A stretch of 64,000 nt of DNA from Echinometra lucunter (Eukaryota; Echinodermata; Echinoidea; Camarodonta; Echinometridae), in NCBI GenBank assembly GCA_029962745.1, contig CM057160.1:2580901-2644900 (forward strand), given 5' to 3'. The translations under genes and the position numbers were made by a program. Below the pieces are notes generated by a model. The model was given only the letters and a program-made list of their open reading frames with translations. It was not told the origin of the DNA and did not search any database. Below, one piece after another: positions 34,401 to 44,869 of the stretch (positions are counted from its first letter, which is position 1; each line of letters begins with the position of its first letter).

Positions 34401-37400
34401 CATTTTAGGGATGGGGGGGGGGGGGGACGACCAAGCGAACGATGAACCCGTGATAATATTACATTAAGTATTATGCTATAAATGCTCTTCAAGAACTCGT
34501 TTGTAGCTCCATGCTCAATGTTCTCCCTCCCTACCAACACACTGCTGTCTATGTCTTTTCTTCACTACGCGTTCCTATACACCACACCCAGCGACCAATC
34601 ACAGCACAATCCTTTAATTGAACCAATCCCAAAGGGAGCCCCCTGTCTACACCTGAGAGACATAGGAAACTTGTTTCCGAGAAACCTTCGAACTACTTCG
34701 AGCAGGTTTGTCAGGACGGTGTCTGAGAACCGGCAGGATTCGGTAACCTGGCATGATACTACTTTATCTTTTTTTTTTTTTAAATAATAAAAATAATAAT
34801 AATCATTCATAGTAAAATACATATAGAAAAAAAAAAGAAGAGATGCCAATAGAACTTATCCTTAAAATACCAAAGCTATTTAAAAGAAATAATAATAATA
34901 ACAACAACAAAACTAAAGCTAACTTAGTTGGTGATAATAGTCAAGACTGACTGATCGTCATTCAACACGAATCAACAACAACAACAATCACGAGTAAAAC
35001 CCTCTTCTCTCAGTCAATCTTCAACAAGACACATGATTAACAATCAGCCAATCGCTGGATGCATGCCCACTCTAAACATTCCTCCAATCATAGACTGGTA
35101 ATAATTCTTCCGTTACGGGGTACCTTTATCCTGACAAAAAACTTGGCCATGCCATTTCCCTCATATTGACCATGGGTTTCCTTCAGAACACGGATTAGGG
35201 TCTCCTAAACATGAACATGGCATGTTGAAATACATTGGACAAACATACATAGACATCGCATCGTATCCAATTAATATGTGTGTATAAAAGTGATCCACCA
35301 TGAAGCTAGAGGTGTTGTGGCTCAGTGGATAAGTCTCCGGACTTTGAACCCCAAGGTCCGTGGTTCGAATCCCTGCAGCGGCACTAATGTCCTTTGGCAA
35401 GACATGAATCTACATTTGCCACGTCTTTCGGATGGTGACGTTAAAGGTCGGTCCCAGACGTAAAAAATCAGAATTGATTGATACACGTCTGTAAAAACCC
35501 AATTCACCACCACCGCTACCCAACGCAAATTATATAATTATTATCTATTTTTATCGTATTAACTCATTAGTCATATTTCCGTTATTGATGAGTCATTTCA
35601 TGACTCACTGATTAATTACTTCCTGCCTATGTTAATTAATTACCTCCTGTCTATGCTAATTAGTTACTTCCGGTGAAAGTTACTTCCGACCGGAAGTTGT
35701 CTATCGAGACTAGTATATCTTCTCTGGGGCTACCCCCAGCAGAAATGTTCGGTCTGACAACCAGTTTGTGAATGGGACGGATGGTCTAATTAACTTTAAG
35801 GGGACAATTTTCATATGTAAAATGGGTTGACTTATCCGGGACAGGCTCCTGGGCTATCATTTCACATGACAAAATTACAGTTTTCCTTTATTCTGATTGC
35901 TAATTGATCATTGGTCTTGGTCACAATGGTTTATAACCGATGATAATTAAGCAGTTAAAAAAAACAAATATTCATAGGATTATAGGAGAGAATAAATGAA
36001 GGAAAAAACATGAAGTATCAATAAAAATAATGATTACAATAGTATCATTTGGTTTTATGCATCAAGCGTAGCCACATCAGTTAATGTTATTCCTGTGGTC
36101 ACTTCAGTTATTAATACCCCTAGCATTGCGAGGTACGTGTAGAGAGGGACAAAAATGGGAAAACACCTTGTCCAAAGACGTAAACATCGGGTGAGGCAAG
36201 AGCCAAAATGCTCCCACTTACCTAATCTCGACATGATCTCGGGTTGTGAGGGAATGAAGTCTTGAATGAGGCAGTGGTTGAACCACGGCAAAGTGTAACC
36301 GTCGCTGTATTCATGGAAATTCGGGATCATTGAAAATGTATAACCTGGAATCAAATAGAAAAATAATAAGCTACTAGTACTAAACACTGTCTGAGGGTGT
36401 GTTACCATGGTGAAAAACCCAAATTTCAAGGAAGAGACGCTATTATACTTGTATTACAAAAAAATGTTACTTTGATCTTATAAATGCGACTGTTTTCACA
36501 GAACATTTGACGAAGAGAGTGTTTTCAATAAACGAGAACGATCACTGTCGCCTTTTAAAAGCACACTTATTATTGGGGGTCTATTCGATCTGCAAAAGTT
36601 AATGGTTACTCATCCATGTCATCCATTCGACTTTGAGAGCTCCGTTATTTGTCATCACAAAATCTATCCCAAATATTCCAAAGAGACAATCCTATAGGAT
36701 ATCCATTTTCTACACCGGTGTCAAGAGAGACCGTTTGGGATAAAAAGCCTCGTATTTCTACACACTATAAAGCATGTTAAGGTAGCACAATATCAAATCG
36801 GTTTCGAAATTTCTACTAGTGTCTCAGCTTCTGCTTGTAATAATAGTGAGATTTATCGTTCATAATGTAATTCCGTGTATACTGTATTTCATAAATGAAT
36901 GCAGTACATTGCATTATATACCTCTGGGTCCATCTTTCTTCATTATTTCCAGCATCTTGTTGAAAACCTGACTAACGATTGGTAATCCAATAGAGCAATC
37001 GGCTCCCTGAGCGGTCATCGTCCCTAATCGGAAGCTATCAACACGGTGTGGCGGTAGATGATACTTCTCTGTTACAGGATCGAGATCGACGATGTAGGCC
37101 GTGGTCATCGCTCCCAGCCATTCACGGACGTACCTGCAAGGATCGAAAGTGTCAAATTTAAAGATTTTCCCAACTAAAATCATGAACAACAGTCGTGCAC
37201 GCTACTTCAAACCATATAGTATTGTACATCATGTGTACCTACTCAACATGCTCAATGACATGAATGATGTTGCTTGTTTGCTTGTATATCAAATTTCATT
37301 TGGACCAGAGCACCGCCCCCCCCCCAATCAAATAGAACCCCAAATCCTCTAGTGATCAGCTGTTAGGTCAGGTAAGGTAAAAGCATGCAGGCTTGTCAGG

Positions 37401-37661
37401 TCACTCAGGTGATGCGTAAAACCCCACTGTATATGATATATGCAAGTCATGAATTGAATTATATGTCTACCTTTCCTTGAGCCCAGCTGCATCTGCCAGT
37501 TCTTGTGAAGTCATTGGTTTGTCATGGTTATCGACGAGGACATTGAAAAGACCACTCTTAACACCCAGTGCGATCGAAAGAGACGTGAATCCTCCACTAA
37601 TGATATCGAAGAGTCGAGCAGAAAACCCGTCTGCTGTCTCGTCTGCGTATTTCTCTGCCAT
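28500..37661 (-). CDS. Rv2258c-like SAM methyltransferase paralog 3, complete, 362 residues, giant intron 3
   Basis: Exons 37471-37661, 36922-37133, 36222-36344 and 28500-29062 have the same lengths (191, 212, 123, 563 bp) and phases as paralog 2 and join without stops. Motif I is LDIGCGRG and the acidic block FFGLDID; the C-terminus is HFLSELM. The winged-helix domain differs from the others at several sites (ADETADGFSARLFDIISGG). Intron 3 is 7.16 kb because a foldback element and, inside it, a 5-kb Polinton-like element landed there; in paralog 2 the same intron is 532 bp. All splice sites remain canonical, so the gene may still be expressed. Its upstream region differs from the other copies and contains a TATA-like box. 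Confidence 0.88.
30693..32525 (+). repeat. Left terminal inverted repeat (1,833 bp)
   Basis: Pairs with 33897-35723. The outer part has short repeats of AGGAAGTAATTAAT type (30735-30815). It includes a SINE, a C-tract near 31993-32009 and the last 91 bp of the C2H2 coding region. Confidence 0.9.
30893..31106 (-). mobile_element. tRNA-derived SINE inside the left inverted repeat
   Basis: Minus-strand copy of the SINE at 16215-16440, with B box GGTTCGAATCC. The same insertion, at the same place, is in the right arm. Confidence 0.8.
32435..33199 (-). CDS. C2H2 zinc-finger protein with acidic tail, 254 residues, carried by the Polinton-like element
   Basis: One exon, from ATG at 33199 to TAA at 32435-32437. 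One classical C2H2 finger lies at about residues 34-55: C-x2-C, 12 residues, H-x4-H, within RYSCSLCDRTYSRKF. Then comes an Asp/Glu/Ser-rich stretch (about 62-125), a predicted helical region (KVLWAVKRIFFDLYSQF) and an acidic C-terminus ending GNDN. A later in-frame Met (IMPKRYSCSLC) is a possible start. The last 30 codons lie inside the left inverted repeat, so the right repeat holds an orphan copy of that tail (33897-33987). The finger suggests nucleic-acid binding, probably for the element itself; no specific family is recognised. It is intact and may be a recently active gene. AATAAA lies near 32200 on this strand. Confidence 0.7.
   Translation of the reverse strand: MATIYYYDSVDRYHLQSLHHQVNMNTFIMPKRYSCSLCDRTYSRKFDMKRHQQNVHPEYKNEDSIAGDEASEDDYQSEPPFKMQRVAESRDDDDDAAETSDSENEGEDDSSNSETPPATEEPEDNLAYQEWFEQAMTATEESRNEKYQKYISQDMNEEDAKEKAHVKVLWAVKRIFFDLYSQFLQQNLYLEEDDTNHEILTDLTEKVENGMNFRKAVRRVFARHGAKFEGLFQYQDENEDDSEEETEGAEGNDN
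33604..33891 (-). CDS. Unrecognised 95-residue open frame with one hydrophobic segment
   Basis: In the unique centre of the Polinton-like element. It has a hydrophobic stretch around GYFTIFLSIIIYAFYVCF that could cross a membrane, and a basic tail (KYNKRKKGKY). The ATG falls inside a 22-bp inverted repeat arm. No family is recognised and it may be chance. Confidence 0.2.
   Translation of the reverse strand: MHFRIQVQPDTVQSHTLYHHAVHAPAALYSVSHRAGYGYESALAPGYFTIFLSIIIYAFYVCFKTLYFKAHLARGLASKAHMKYNKRKKGKYIRP
33760..33896. repeat. Perfect 22-bp inverted repeat with 93-bp loop beside the inner arm border
   Basis: 33760-33781 (starting CGCTAATGCACTTTCG) is the exact reverse complement of 33875-33896. 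The right arm ends one base before the right terminal inverted repeat begins at 33897. Confidence 0.9.
33897..35723 (-). repeat. Right terminal inverted repeat (1,827 bp)
   Basis: Reverse complement of 30693-32525 except small differences in homopolymer lengths. It begins with the C-terminal 30 codons of the C2H2 gene without the rest of that gene. Confidence 0.9.
35311..35525 (+). mobile_element. tRNA-derived SINE inside the right inverted repeat
   Basis: The mirror of 30893-31106: A-box-like GGCTCAGTGGATAAG and B box GGTTCGAATCC. Its presence in both arms shows that the arms were copied onto each other after the SINE arrived. Confidence 0.8.
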
Positions 37662-37727
37662 TTTGTTCAAGACGTATGCAAGAGTATATAGGACTCTCTA
37701 CTGTAGTTCATGGTCAGTCGATGGCGG

Positions 37728-37736
37728 TATATATAG
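37728..37736 (-). promoter_or_regulatory. TATA-like box upstream of paralog 3
   Basis: The minus strand reads CTATATATAC about 67-75 bases before the start codon. The other copies have a different upstream sequence here (around GGACCTGTGC), so this promoter region looks replaced. Confidence 0.35.
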
Positions 37737-37739
37737 CGG

Positions 37740-39378
37740 ACAATACATACGCGGTCTCTTCAGTGCAGGGGTGCATAATGATAATCATATATATATATCG
37801 TCGTCGAAATCAAGACATACGATGGATGGAGGGGTGCATGGGGCTGTTACCTCCCTTATTCATAATTTTTACCTTTTTTCAGTATGAACTATTTAAAGGG
37901 GTCAAGGAACTCTAAATGAAAGTGAGACACTGGTAGAAGTCTATTGTAATTAGCCGGTTCCGCGCCGGTTCGTGCCCCCTTTCAGTTGCCCAAGCTGGTA
38001 TAAGCACTTTTTGTTTTATATCAGGTACTGATCAAAATTTGCATGACAAAGAAAAATTAATGGTTAATTTTAAGTCCAAGCAATTAACAAAATGATGGTG
38101 ATAATGAAATAAAAGGTAAAAATAAAATGCCCCCGGCGACGCACCCCCCCCCCCAAAAAAAAAGGGGGGAAAGGGAAAGAAAGAAAAGAAACAAAGAACT
38201 GCACACTGCCGGGGCTCAACGAACGCATTTATAAGACAAAAAAAGATTGATTTTGGCATAGGCCTACATGTATATCATAATGATATAGGCCTATGTTAGA
38301 TTATATATTAGGGCCTAATAACAACAACAACAACAACAAATACCCATAACCCTTGCTACCCACTATATTATATACGCCCCATCCAATTAAAAATAGCAGA
38401 GTACTCGATCGATTTCTTCCAATAATGGTGTCCCAAATTATGGTTAGTTGGTTGGTTGGTTGGGTTTATTCACGATAAAAATATATAATACAAATAAAAA
38501 TACATGTATGAACAAATGATTATATAACAATATTTAAATATAACAAAGAATATTATACAAAAGAAAGAAATCATATCGTTGGGATGACCCGTTTCAGATT
38601 AACTGTATATGCATAGTCAATCTGTTCTTCCTCGGGGTCCCTATAAGCACATTTTCTCTAATAGCCCTGTTTCTATTTGATATTTTGAATTTAATGCATA
38701 GGGCCTGTTATTCAGGGGAACAGAGTTCCGACTAGCTGTTTTGTAATTGTATATTCTAAAAATACAAAGCTAACAGCGATAATATACTGATATAGAAGCC
38801 AAAATGCCCTATTGACAAATATGCAACAGCGCGAATTACGCTACGCCACCCAGTCCCTTTTCCATCCAAAGAACGATGCGCCTCCAGTGGACTCTCACGT
38901 GACCTGCATCGGAATGCAATTTCATATTGTTATGAAAATTGCATTTATTGTATTCTCCTTTTCTAGTAACGGTATACGTTCAAAGGTCAATACGATCTCC
39001 ACATGTTCCATGCACCATGCTTCCATATATAGCCTACCGAAACCATTCAACGGTCTGCGATTCATTGACAGATCGTGTATATATAACTTGCTTACCTCGA
39101 TATTGATCGGTAACTATAACGAAAGCTAGCTGTATTTGCAGTTTGCAAAGCTACAGGTATGTAAGATTATTGGGGTTTTTTTCAACGTCGTGTTTAATAT
39201 ACAGATTTGATAGTGATTACTGAACGGTTCCTTCATGTTACATGTATATATATGTCAAATTGATATTCGACCCTCGATCTGCAGTAGGTTGGCTCATTTA
39301 ATCGTGCCGCGACAGTTGCTCCTGTGATAATTGCTCCTCTCTTAATTTCTCCAAAGACGTATAGGCCATGGGCTAGAG
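37740..39378. other. Intergenic stretch without recognised gene
   Basis: It contains a C/A/G homopolymer block at 38144-38168, a (CAA)n tract near 38322-38340 and GGTTGGTTGG at 38450-38462. No exon of the methyltransferase family is found. Confidence 0.5.
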
Positions 39379-40273
39379 CAGTGCTTCTCAACTTTTTTTT
39401 TTTACCTCTAGGCCAACTTTGGCTTTTAAATTTTTTTCGAGGCCCCCTTCATTCTTAAAAATATTTTGAGGGCCACCTCAAAGAATCTCAATGAGAAAAA
39501 AAAAATCAAGAAAACATGACAAAAGAAAACAGAGAACGGATTCTGTGGTAATGATCTGGACCACTACATTACATATTCTCACTGGCGTAAATCCCGGGGG
39601 GGATGGGGGGATATATCCCCCCCCCCACTTTTTGGACAGGGGGGGGGATGGCGTGTACAAATATCCCCCCCCCCCACTTTTTAAGAAAGAAAATATATTT
39701 TAATTAATCCGTTAGTAAAATCTTTGAATATCTGTCATAAACAACCATCATATTTTAGAATTTCTATTTGAAAATGCGATTGAAAACCAAAAAAGTGGTT
39801 ATTTTTGGCTCGCTCGCTTCGCTCGCTCGCAAAATAAATATTAAAATGTGTGTAGGGGGGTCTGTGGGGGTTAGTGAGGGTGTGTGCTTATAATTAAGTG
39901 TGAGATCGACAGAAAAAAAATCGTCAAAAAAGTCAATCATCCCCCCACTCCTCAGAGTGGATTTACGCCGGTGCATATTCTACATTACAAAATCCAACTT
40001 ACATGTATGGTTGCAATAAATGAAAAACTGATATAATACCCCACCCAAAATGTTGAATCTACAGAAATCTACGAAAATTTTTAACACATTGCACTGACGA
40101 TAATCCACAAGTGTTGATGTTATTTCAGTATGTTTAATAAAATAATTCAATTCAATTTAGTGTTAACAGTATTCAGAAATATTTTCTTAATTTTGGACTG
40201 ACCTCGCGGCCCACCTGAGAAAGCTTCGCGGCCCACCAGTGGGCCGCGGACCCGCACCGGTTGAGAAGCGCTG
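39379..40273. mobile_element. hAT element (CAGTGCTTCTCAAC ends), 895 bp, non-autonomous
   Basis: The 8-bp duplication GGCTAGAG lies at 39371-39378 and 40274-40281. The ends CAGTGCTTCTCAAC and GGTTGAGAAGCGCTG are typical of the Charlie-like branch of hAT. No transposase remains. A second hAT-like element is nested inside it. Confidence 0.88.
39580..39973. mobile_element. Nested hAT-like element, 394 bp, inside the previous one
   Basis: The 8-bp duplication CATATTCT lies at 39572-39579 and 39974-39981. Ends are CACTGGCGTAAATCC and GGATTTACGCCGGTG. It contains G/C tracts and one GCTCGCTTCGCTCGC motif at 39810. Confidence 0.85.
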
Positions 40274-40324
40274 GGCTAGAGGGTGTCATAGTGCACTCCC
40301 CCCCCCCCCCAACTTGGGTCTAAC

Positions 40325-41590
40325 AATTCAGAAAATTGATGTTGCCAGAAAAAAACTGGGATGGAATCATGGAAGATGCCCCCATGGAATTTTTTGGCCA
40401 CGCCCACTTTTACAGGTGATGGTAGAAAATTAAGGGTATTGATAGTTTGTTACTGCTTTGCAATTCTTCACAAATATATATCACATGACCCCCTGAAATG
40501 TTGACTTAATTGAGTCCTACAAGTTAGTGCTACGTTTTATGCAATTTCTTTACGGTGAAAAGGTCATCAGAGGTCAAAAGGTCACAAATTTTGACCTTTG
40601 CCTCTAATAGAGAGCAAATGCAGGTTTTTTTTTTATTACAAAGACCCTATAACAGATTTTTTTTCATTGAAAATTAATCAAAATTGAAAGTTACATATGT
40701 CTAATCATGTTTTTATTTAATACCAGAAAGTTAATGTTGAGAGGGAAAAACTGAGATGGGAGATACCCCCATGACCACGCCCACTTTTACAGCTGGTTGT
40801 AGAAAATTAGGGGTATTGATAGTTTGTAACTGCTCTAACTTTGCAATTCTTCACAAATGTATATCATATGAAAAAATGTTGGCTTAATTGAGTTCTACAA
40901 ATTTGTGCTACGTCGTATGCAATTTTTTTATGGTGAAAAGGTCACCAGAGGTCAAAAGGTTTTTGACCTTTACCTCTAATATAGAGCAAACGCAGGGATT
41001 TTTTTTTTAATCACAAAGACCCTATATCAGATTTTTTCATTGAAAATTAATTGTGAATTAATATCAGCAGGCAAATGCTAGAAAATAGGTAGAACTTAGC
41101 TTTTTGTATGTGGAATAAAGGGATTTCATTAATACCGGATATAAAAGATAATATACAACCTGGCATTTGTTCAGGCACTGAAATCATTTGGTTCATTTCA
41201 TAATGATGATGTATAACAAACTGCTATGGTGCAGGTATTGTCAACTTTAAAAAAGAATTAGTGTTAACAACCTCATCAATGAAAATGATTTGCACAGTAA
41301 GGTTTCACTGCATTGTCCAAATATCAGTTGTGATCACAGGCCATGCAAGAACTCAGAGTAACACTTGCTATAAAATATTCTTTAATCTGATGACAGTTCT
41401 TCGAGTTGCTTTCCCTTTATTCTACATACCAAAAACTAGATTCTACCCATTTTCAAGCATTTGCCTGCTGATATGGTCATGGGGGTAAAATCTTCCATCC
41501 CAGTTTTTTTGCTGGCAACATTAACTTTCTGGCATTAAATAAAAACATGATTGGACATATGTAACTTTCAATTTTAATCAATTTTCCATG
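40325..41590. repeat. Complex repeat: ~370-bp tandem duplication flanked by inverted partners
   Basis: 40370-40640 recurs at 40745-41020, each with AGGTCA half-sites. 41480-41585 is the reverse complement of parts near 40330-40400 and 40660-40760. Inside, 41057-41133 and 41403-41475 form a further inverted pair (CAGCAGGCAAATGCT / AGCATTTGCCTGCTG). Confidence 0.7.
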
Positions 41591-41702
41591 AAAAAGAAAC
41601 ATCCATTGAAATTCAATGGGTGTTTAATTGGTTTCAATTGGTTTTTCATCTTGGGTATCCTTCATCTCTTTTATCGTGCTAATGAAGAGGACTTTGTGAA
41701 AG

Positions 41703-42600
41703 ATGGCAAATTGCTGAGGAGGCGAAGAAGAATCTGCTGAACAGTTTTCGAATCGCCTTTACGGAATTGTTGAAGGTGGATTAATCTCCTTGTCCATTGC
41801 CTTCGGGGTCACAACCGGTCTCTTCGATGTCCTCGTCGAGAATCATCATCCTCCAATGACGTCACAAGAAGAGACAGATGCAGTGGGTTTAAAAGAAAGG
41901 TAAGTTCACAATGCGTTGCTATGTTGGGGGTTCGAGTTGACACCCCTTCTCTCATTCAAAGTTCACTTGATGGCAAAATGTGTAATCCCTGAAAATCATA
42001 TTCTTGTCCACATGATAATCAGTGGAAGTATATACTGAAACTCACAATTTAGTATAAACATATCATTTATATTTCATGAGAACTGAAAGGTAGAAAACAA
42101 AATTATTTTAATGTATTCTACTGTCATTGTAACTCCTGAATAGATCAATCAGACACAACTTAAAAGCTTCATGAATTAGCATGTTGGCATCCATCCATTC
42201 AGGTAAGTATAGTTTGTGTCCGTTATACCTGGCAGGTAATTAGTCTAGTTTGTTTCTTCACCTAACCCTTTCTCTCCTTTCCCAACTTCCATCCACTCTT
42301 CCTCTCTCTCAAACCCCTCTTTCTCCCTACCCTATAACTATCCTATCTGCTCATATTTTCTGTATTCCCCGACGTCGATGACCACGAAGGTACGTCCGTG
42401 AGTGGCTCGGAGCGGTAGCAGGTGCACGCATCGTCAACCTAGAGCCTGTGACCGAACGGTACCACATCCCAGCCCAACTCGTCGATATGTTCAAGAAAGG
42501 TACCCTTCAGAACCAGCTCGTCCTCGCCACCAAGGCTTTTCATTCCTCAGTGAAGTCTTCAACGATATGCTGGAAGTGGTCAAGAAGGATGGTCGGTTAG
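41703..42600 (+). pseudogene. Divergent plus-strand methyltransferase paralog 4, exons 1-2, broken
   Basis: Exon 1 (41703-41899) reads on to SLSIAFGVTTGLFDVLVE and ends GLKE before GTAAGT, but has TGA as codon 5 (41715-41717). Exon 2 (42390-42600) starts RYVREWLGAVAGARIVNLEP and is 211 instead of 212 bp; the missing base shifts the frame after TKAF, and FNDMLEVVKKDGR follows in another frame. No exon 3 or 4 is found downstream. It is opposite in strand to all the other copies and clearly more diverged, so it is an older, inverted duplicate. Confidence 0.8.
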
Positions 42601-43651
42601 GTAGGTTTCTACTAAAACCAGGATCCTTGCTAAAGCCCTTTGTGAAAAAGGAGTTATTTCGTACTTTGTCAGTGAATGGCGCGGTCTCTGACGCCCTTGT
42701 GAAAGTGGCATGGTAGAAAAAGTGATTTCAAAATTAATTGGACAGACACAATGCAGGATTTCTAATACATGCATGATTTAAATTTGTCTTTTAGAAAAGT
42801 ATTGGCGCTAGTACGACCACATAGGCAATGAAACAACCAAACAGGCATTTTGCTGGCTGCGCCAGGCCTGAGCAAAGAAGTTTGATTAATTCATTAGAGT
42901 ACAGAGGCTTTCATGATGGAGGTTTAATGTGCCGTGAGTTGGTGCGTAACCGAACTGCGGATAAACATGGTTCATGATTCAACAGCATGTCAAGTGGTGA
43001 AATGATAATCTAGATTTGCCACTTCCAACGCAGGTAATAAATACTGTACCAATTCCATGCATAAACCCGATGAATGCATTCTGAGCCAAAGGCATGATAG
43101 GGACCAATGCTTAAGTCAGGATAGTGTTGGTGTCTTGAACAGCCTTTGGGATTGATGTGCATTGTGGGAATATTAATGTCGGTGAAATTATTGGGATAAT
43201 TATTATCATTATCATTGAATCATGCATATTAGGCCTACAGATCTTCCATTCGAAAAAGCGAAGTCTTTCAGGAGTTCGAAGATGATACACGGCCGTGATA
43301 TGAGCAAGAGAGTTTTCCCAAGAATTTATCCCGTCCATTCCATCACTCGTCACAAAACTAGGTAATATTTGAAATCCTTTTTCCAAACAAAGCTATTTAA
43401 TTCTTAGCTCAAATAACTACTGTGCATTTCTTGCAGGGTTTAGAGATTATTTTTGTTGTACATTCCCGGAATAATCCAAAGTATACGTACAACAATACAA
43501 GATTACGATTACTTTTTATGAAAATAATCTTATATAGTTTGGGGCAAGATCATTAATTCAGTCTGACCTACGCGGGAGGAAGGGGGGGGGGGGGGGGGGT
43601 GGGAGTAAAAAGCAATAAAAGATAAGATTACTGCCATGATTGCTACTGTTT
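42601..43651. other. Stretch without recognised gene between two broken methyltransferase copies
   Basis: Nothing family-like is seen. A G-tract lies at 43578-43599, next to the point where exon 2 of the following remnant is cut off. Confidence 0.5.
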
Positions 43652-44197
43652 CCTGTGGTCATCGCTCCGAGCCATTCACGGACGTACCTGCCAGGATCGA
43701 AAGTGTCAAATTTAAAGATTTTCCAAACTAAAATCATGTACAACAGCAGTGCACATTACCATAAACAAGAGGCCTCCATTCTTTGTGCCTACTCATAATC
43801 ACATGAATGATGTTGCTCGTTTGCTTGCATATCAAATTTCATTTCGACCAAAGCACCCCCCCCCCCCGATCAAATAGAACCCAAAATCCACTAGCGATCA
43901 GCTGCTAGGTCAGGTAAGGCGAAAGCATGCAGGCGTGTCAGGTGATGCGTAAAACCCCACTGTATGATCAATATATATGCAAATCGTGATTTAATTTATG
44001 CCAACCTTCTTTGAGCCCAGCTGCATCTGCCAGCTCTTGTGAAGTCATTGGTTTATCATGGTGATCGACGAGGACGCTGAAAAAACCCACTCTTTACGCT
44101 CAGTGCGATCGAGAGAGAAGTGAACCCGTTGCTTATGATCTCGAAAAGTCGAGAAGAAAACTCCTCCGCTGTCTCTTTGGCGTATTTTTTCTGCCCT
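43652..44197 (-). pseudogene. Methyltransferase paralog 5, exon 1 and a stub of exon 2
   Basis: Exon 1 (44006-44197) has lost its start codon (ATG to AGG), carries two single-base insertions and a one-base deletion at the donor, and is 192 bp. Exon 2 survives only as its first ~36 bp (43652-43687, YVREWLGAMTT), then runs into unrelated sequence. Exons 3 and 4 are missing. A dead copy. Confidence 0.85.
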
Positions 44198-44339
44198 TTC
44201 ATTCAACACAATGTACGACTATTACACGTACTGTGCCAAGTGCAAAGATCATACGGCATGGTGCGGGGTCATATATGCTTCAGCACAGGTCCTGGATGCG
44301 TACGCGTGTCGGTGAAAATCAAGATCTCGGTACTGGGGG

Positions 44340-44855
44340 CTCGTTTATGGATACAACTTTGCACCCTAATTAGCATTTTGCACCTCTAAGGGGTGCAGTG
44401 CGCTACATTTTTCACCTCTAAGGGTGCAGAGTTGTTCCCTTTAGGGAAGTTGCAAATTTGCACCCTTTTGGATACAAAAATTTCTGCACCCTTTAAGTTG
44501 CACTTTAAGGGTGCAGATGGGCATTTCCGGGTGCAAACAAGTACAACAAACTAAGAAAAAGGTGCAATTTTGCACCCTTCAAATGCAACACTGGGAGCTC
44601 CTTTTTGGGTGCAACTTTGAACCCTAGGAAGCTTTTTGCACCTTTAAGGGTGCAGAGTTGTACCCTTAAGGGAAGGGTGCTAGTTTGCACCTTTTTGAAC
44701 GCAAAAATATCTGCACCCTGAAAAGTGCAAAGTTGCAATATTAAGGGTGCAAACGGGCAAACAAGAACAAGAACAAGAAGGTGCATTCTCGCACCCTTTG
44801 TCATGTAGGGTGCAAGATTGCACTCCAACTGTGCTGCTATTGTTTCATTTGGGGC
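44340..44855. mobile_element. Two partial GGTGCAAA-rich MITEs upstream of paralog 5
   Basis: Same GCACC/GGTGC internal repeats as 20357-20732. A left end (ACTAAGAAAAAGGTGC) occurs near 44548, inside the block, so one copy seems to sit beside or in another. Confidence 0.55.
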
Positions 44856-44869
44856 TCCCACCCCCCCCC

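Larger units (their letters stand above)
30693..35723. mobile_element. Polinton-like (Maverick) deletion derivative, 5,031 bp with 1.83-kb inverted repeats
   Basis: CTGGGG at 30687-30692 and 35724-35729 is a 6-bp target duplication; the uninterrupted site is seen in the foldback copy near 6440. Ends are AGAAGATATACTAGTCTCGA and its inverse. Arms 30693-32525 and 33897-35723 are near-identical reverse complements, leaving a 1.37-kb unique centre. A 6-bp duplication, AG...CT ends and very long inverted repeats fit Polintons. But the family's DNA polymerase, integrase, ATPase and capsid genes are absent, so it would be non-autonomous. The only convincing gene is the C2H2 protein at 32435-33199. 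A foldback element of another superfamily is the alternative. Confidence 0.65.
29248..35855. mobile_element. Foldback element, copy 2, split by a nested 5-kb element
   Basis: Its two parts (29248-30692 and 35724-35855) together match the foldback element at 4987-6594. ATCAT flanks it at 29243-29247 and 35856-35860. Intron 3 of paralog 2 shows the empty site (CAAAAATCATTTCATAGG), confirming the insertion point. Confidence 0.88.

Noticed and set aside
35320..35392. Possible tRNA gene (A and B boxes)
   Set aside because: There is no complete cloverleaf or matching acceptor stem, and the segment continues into a repeated SINE body found three times.
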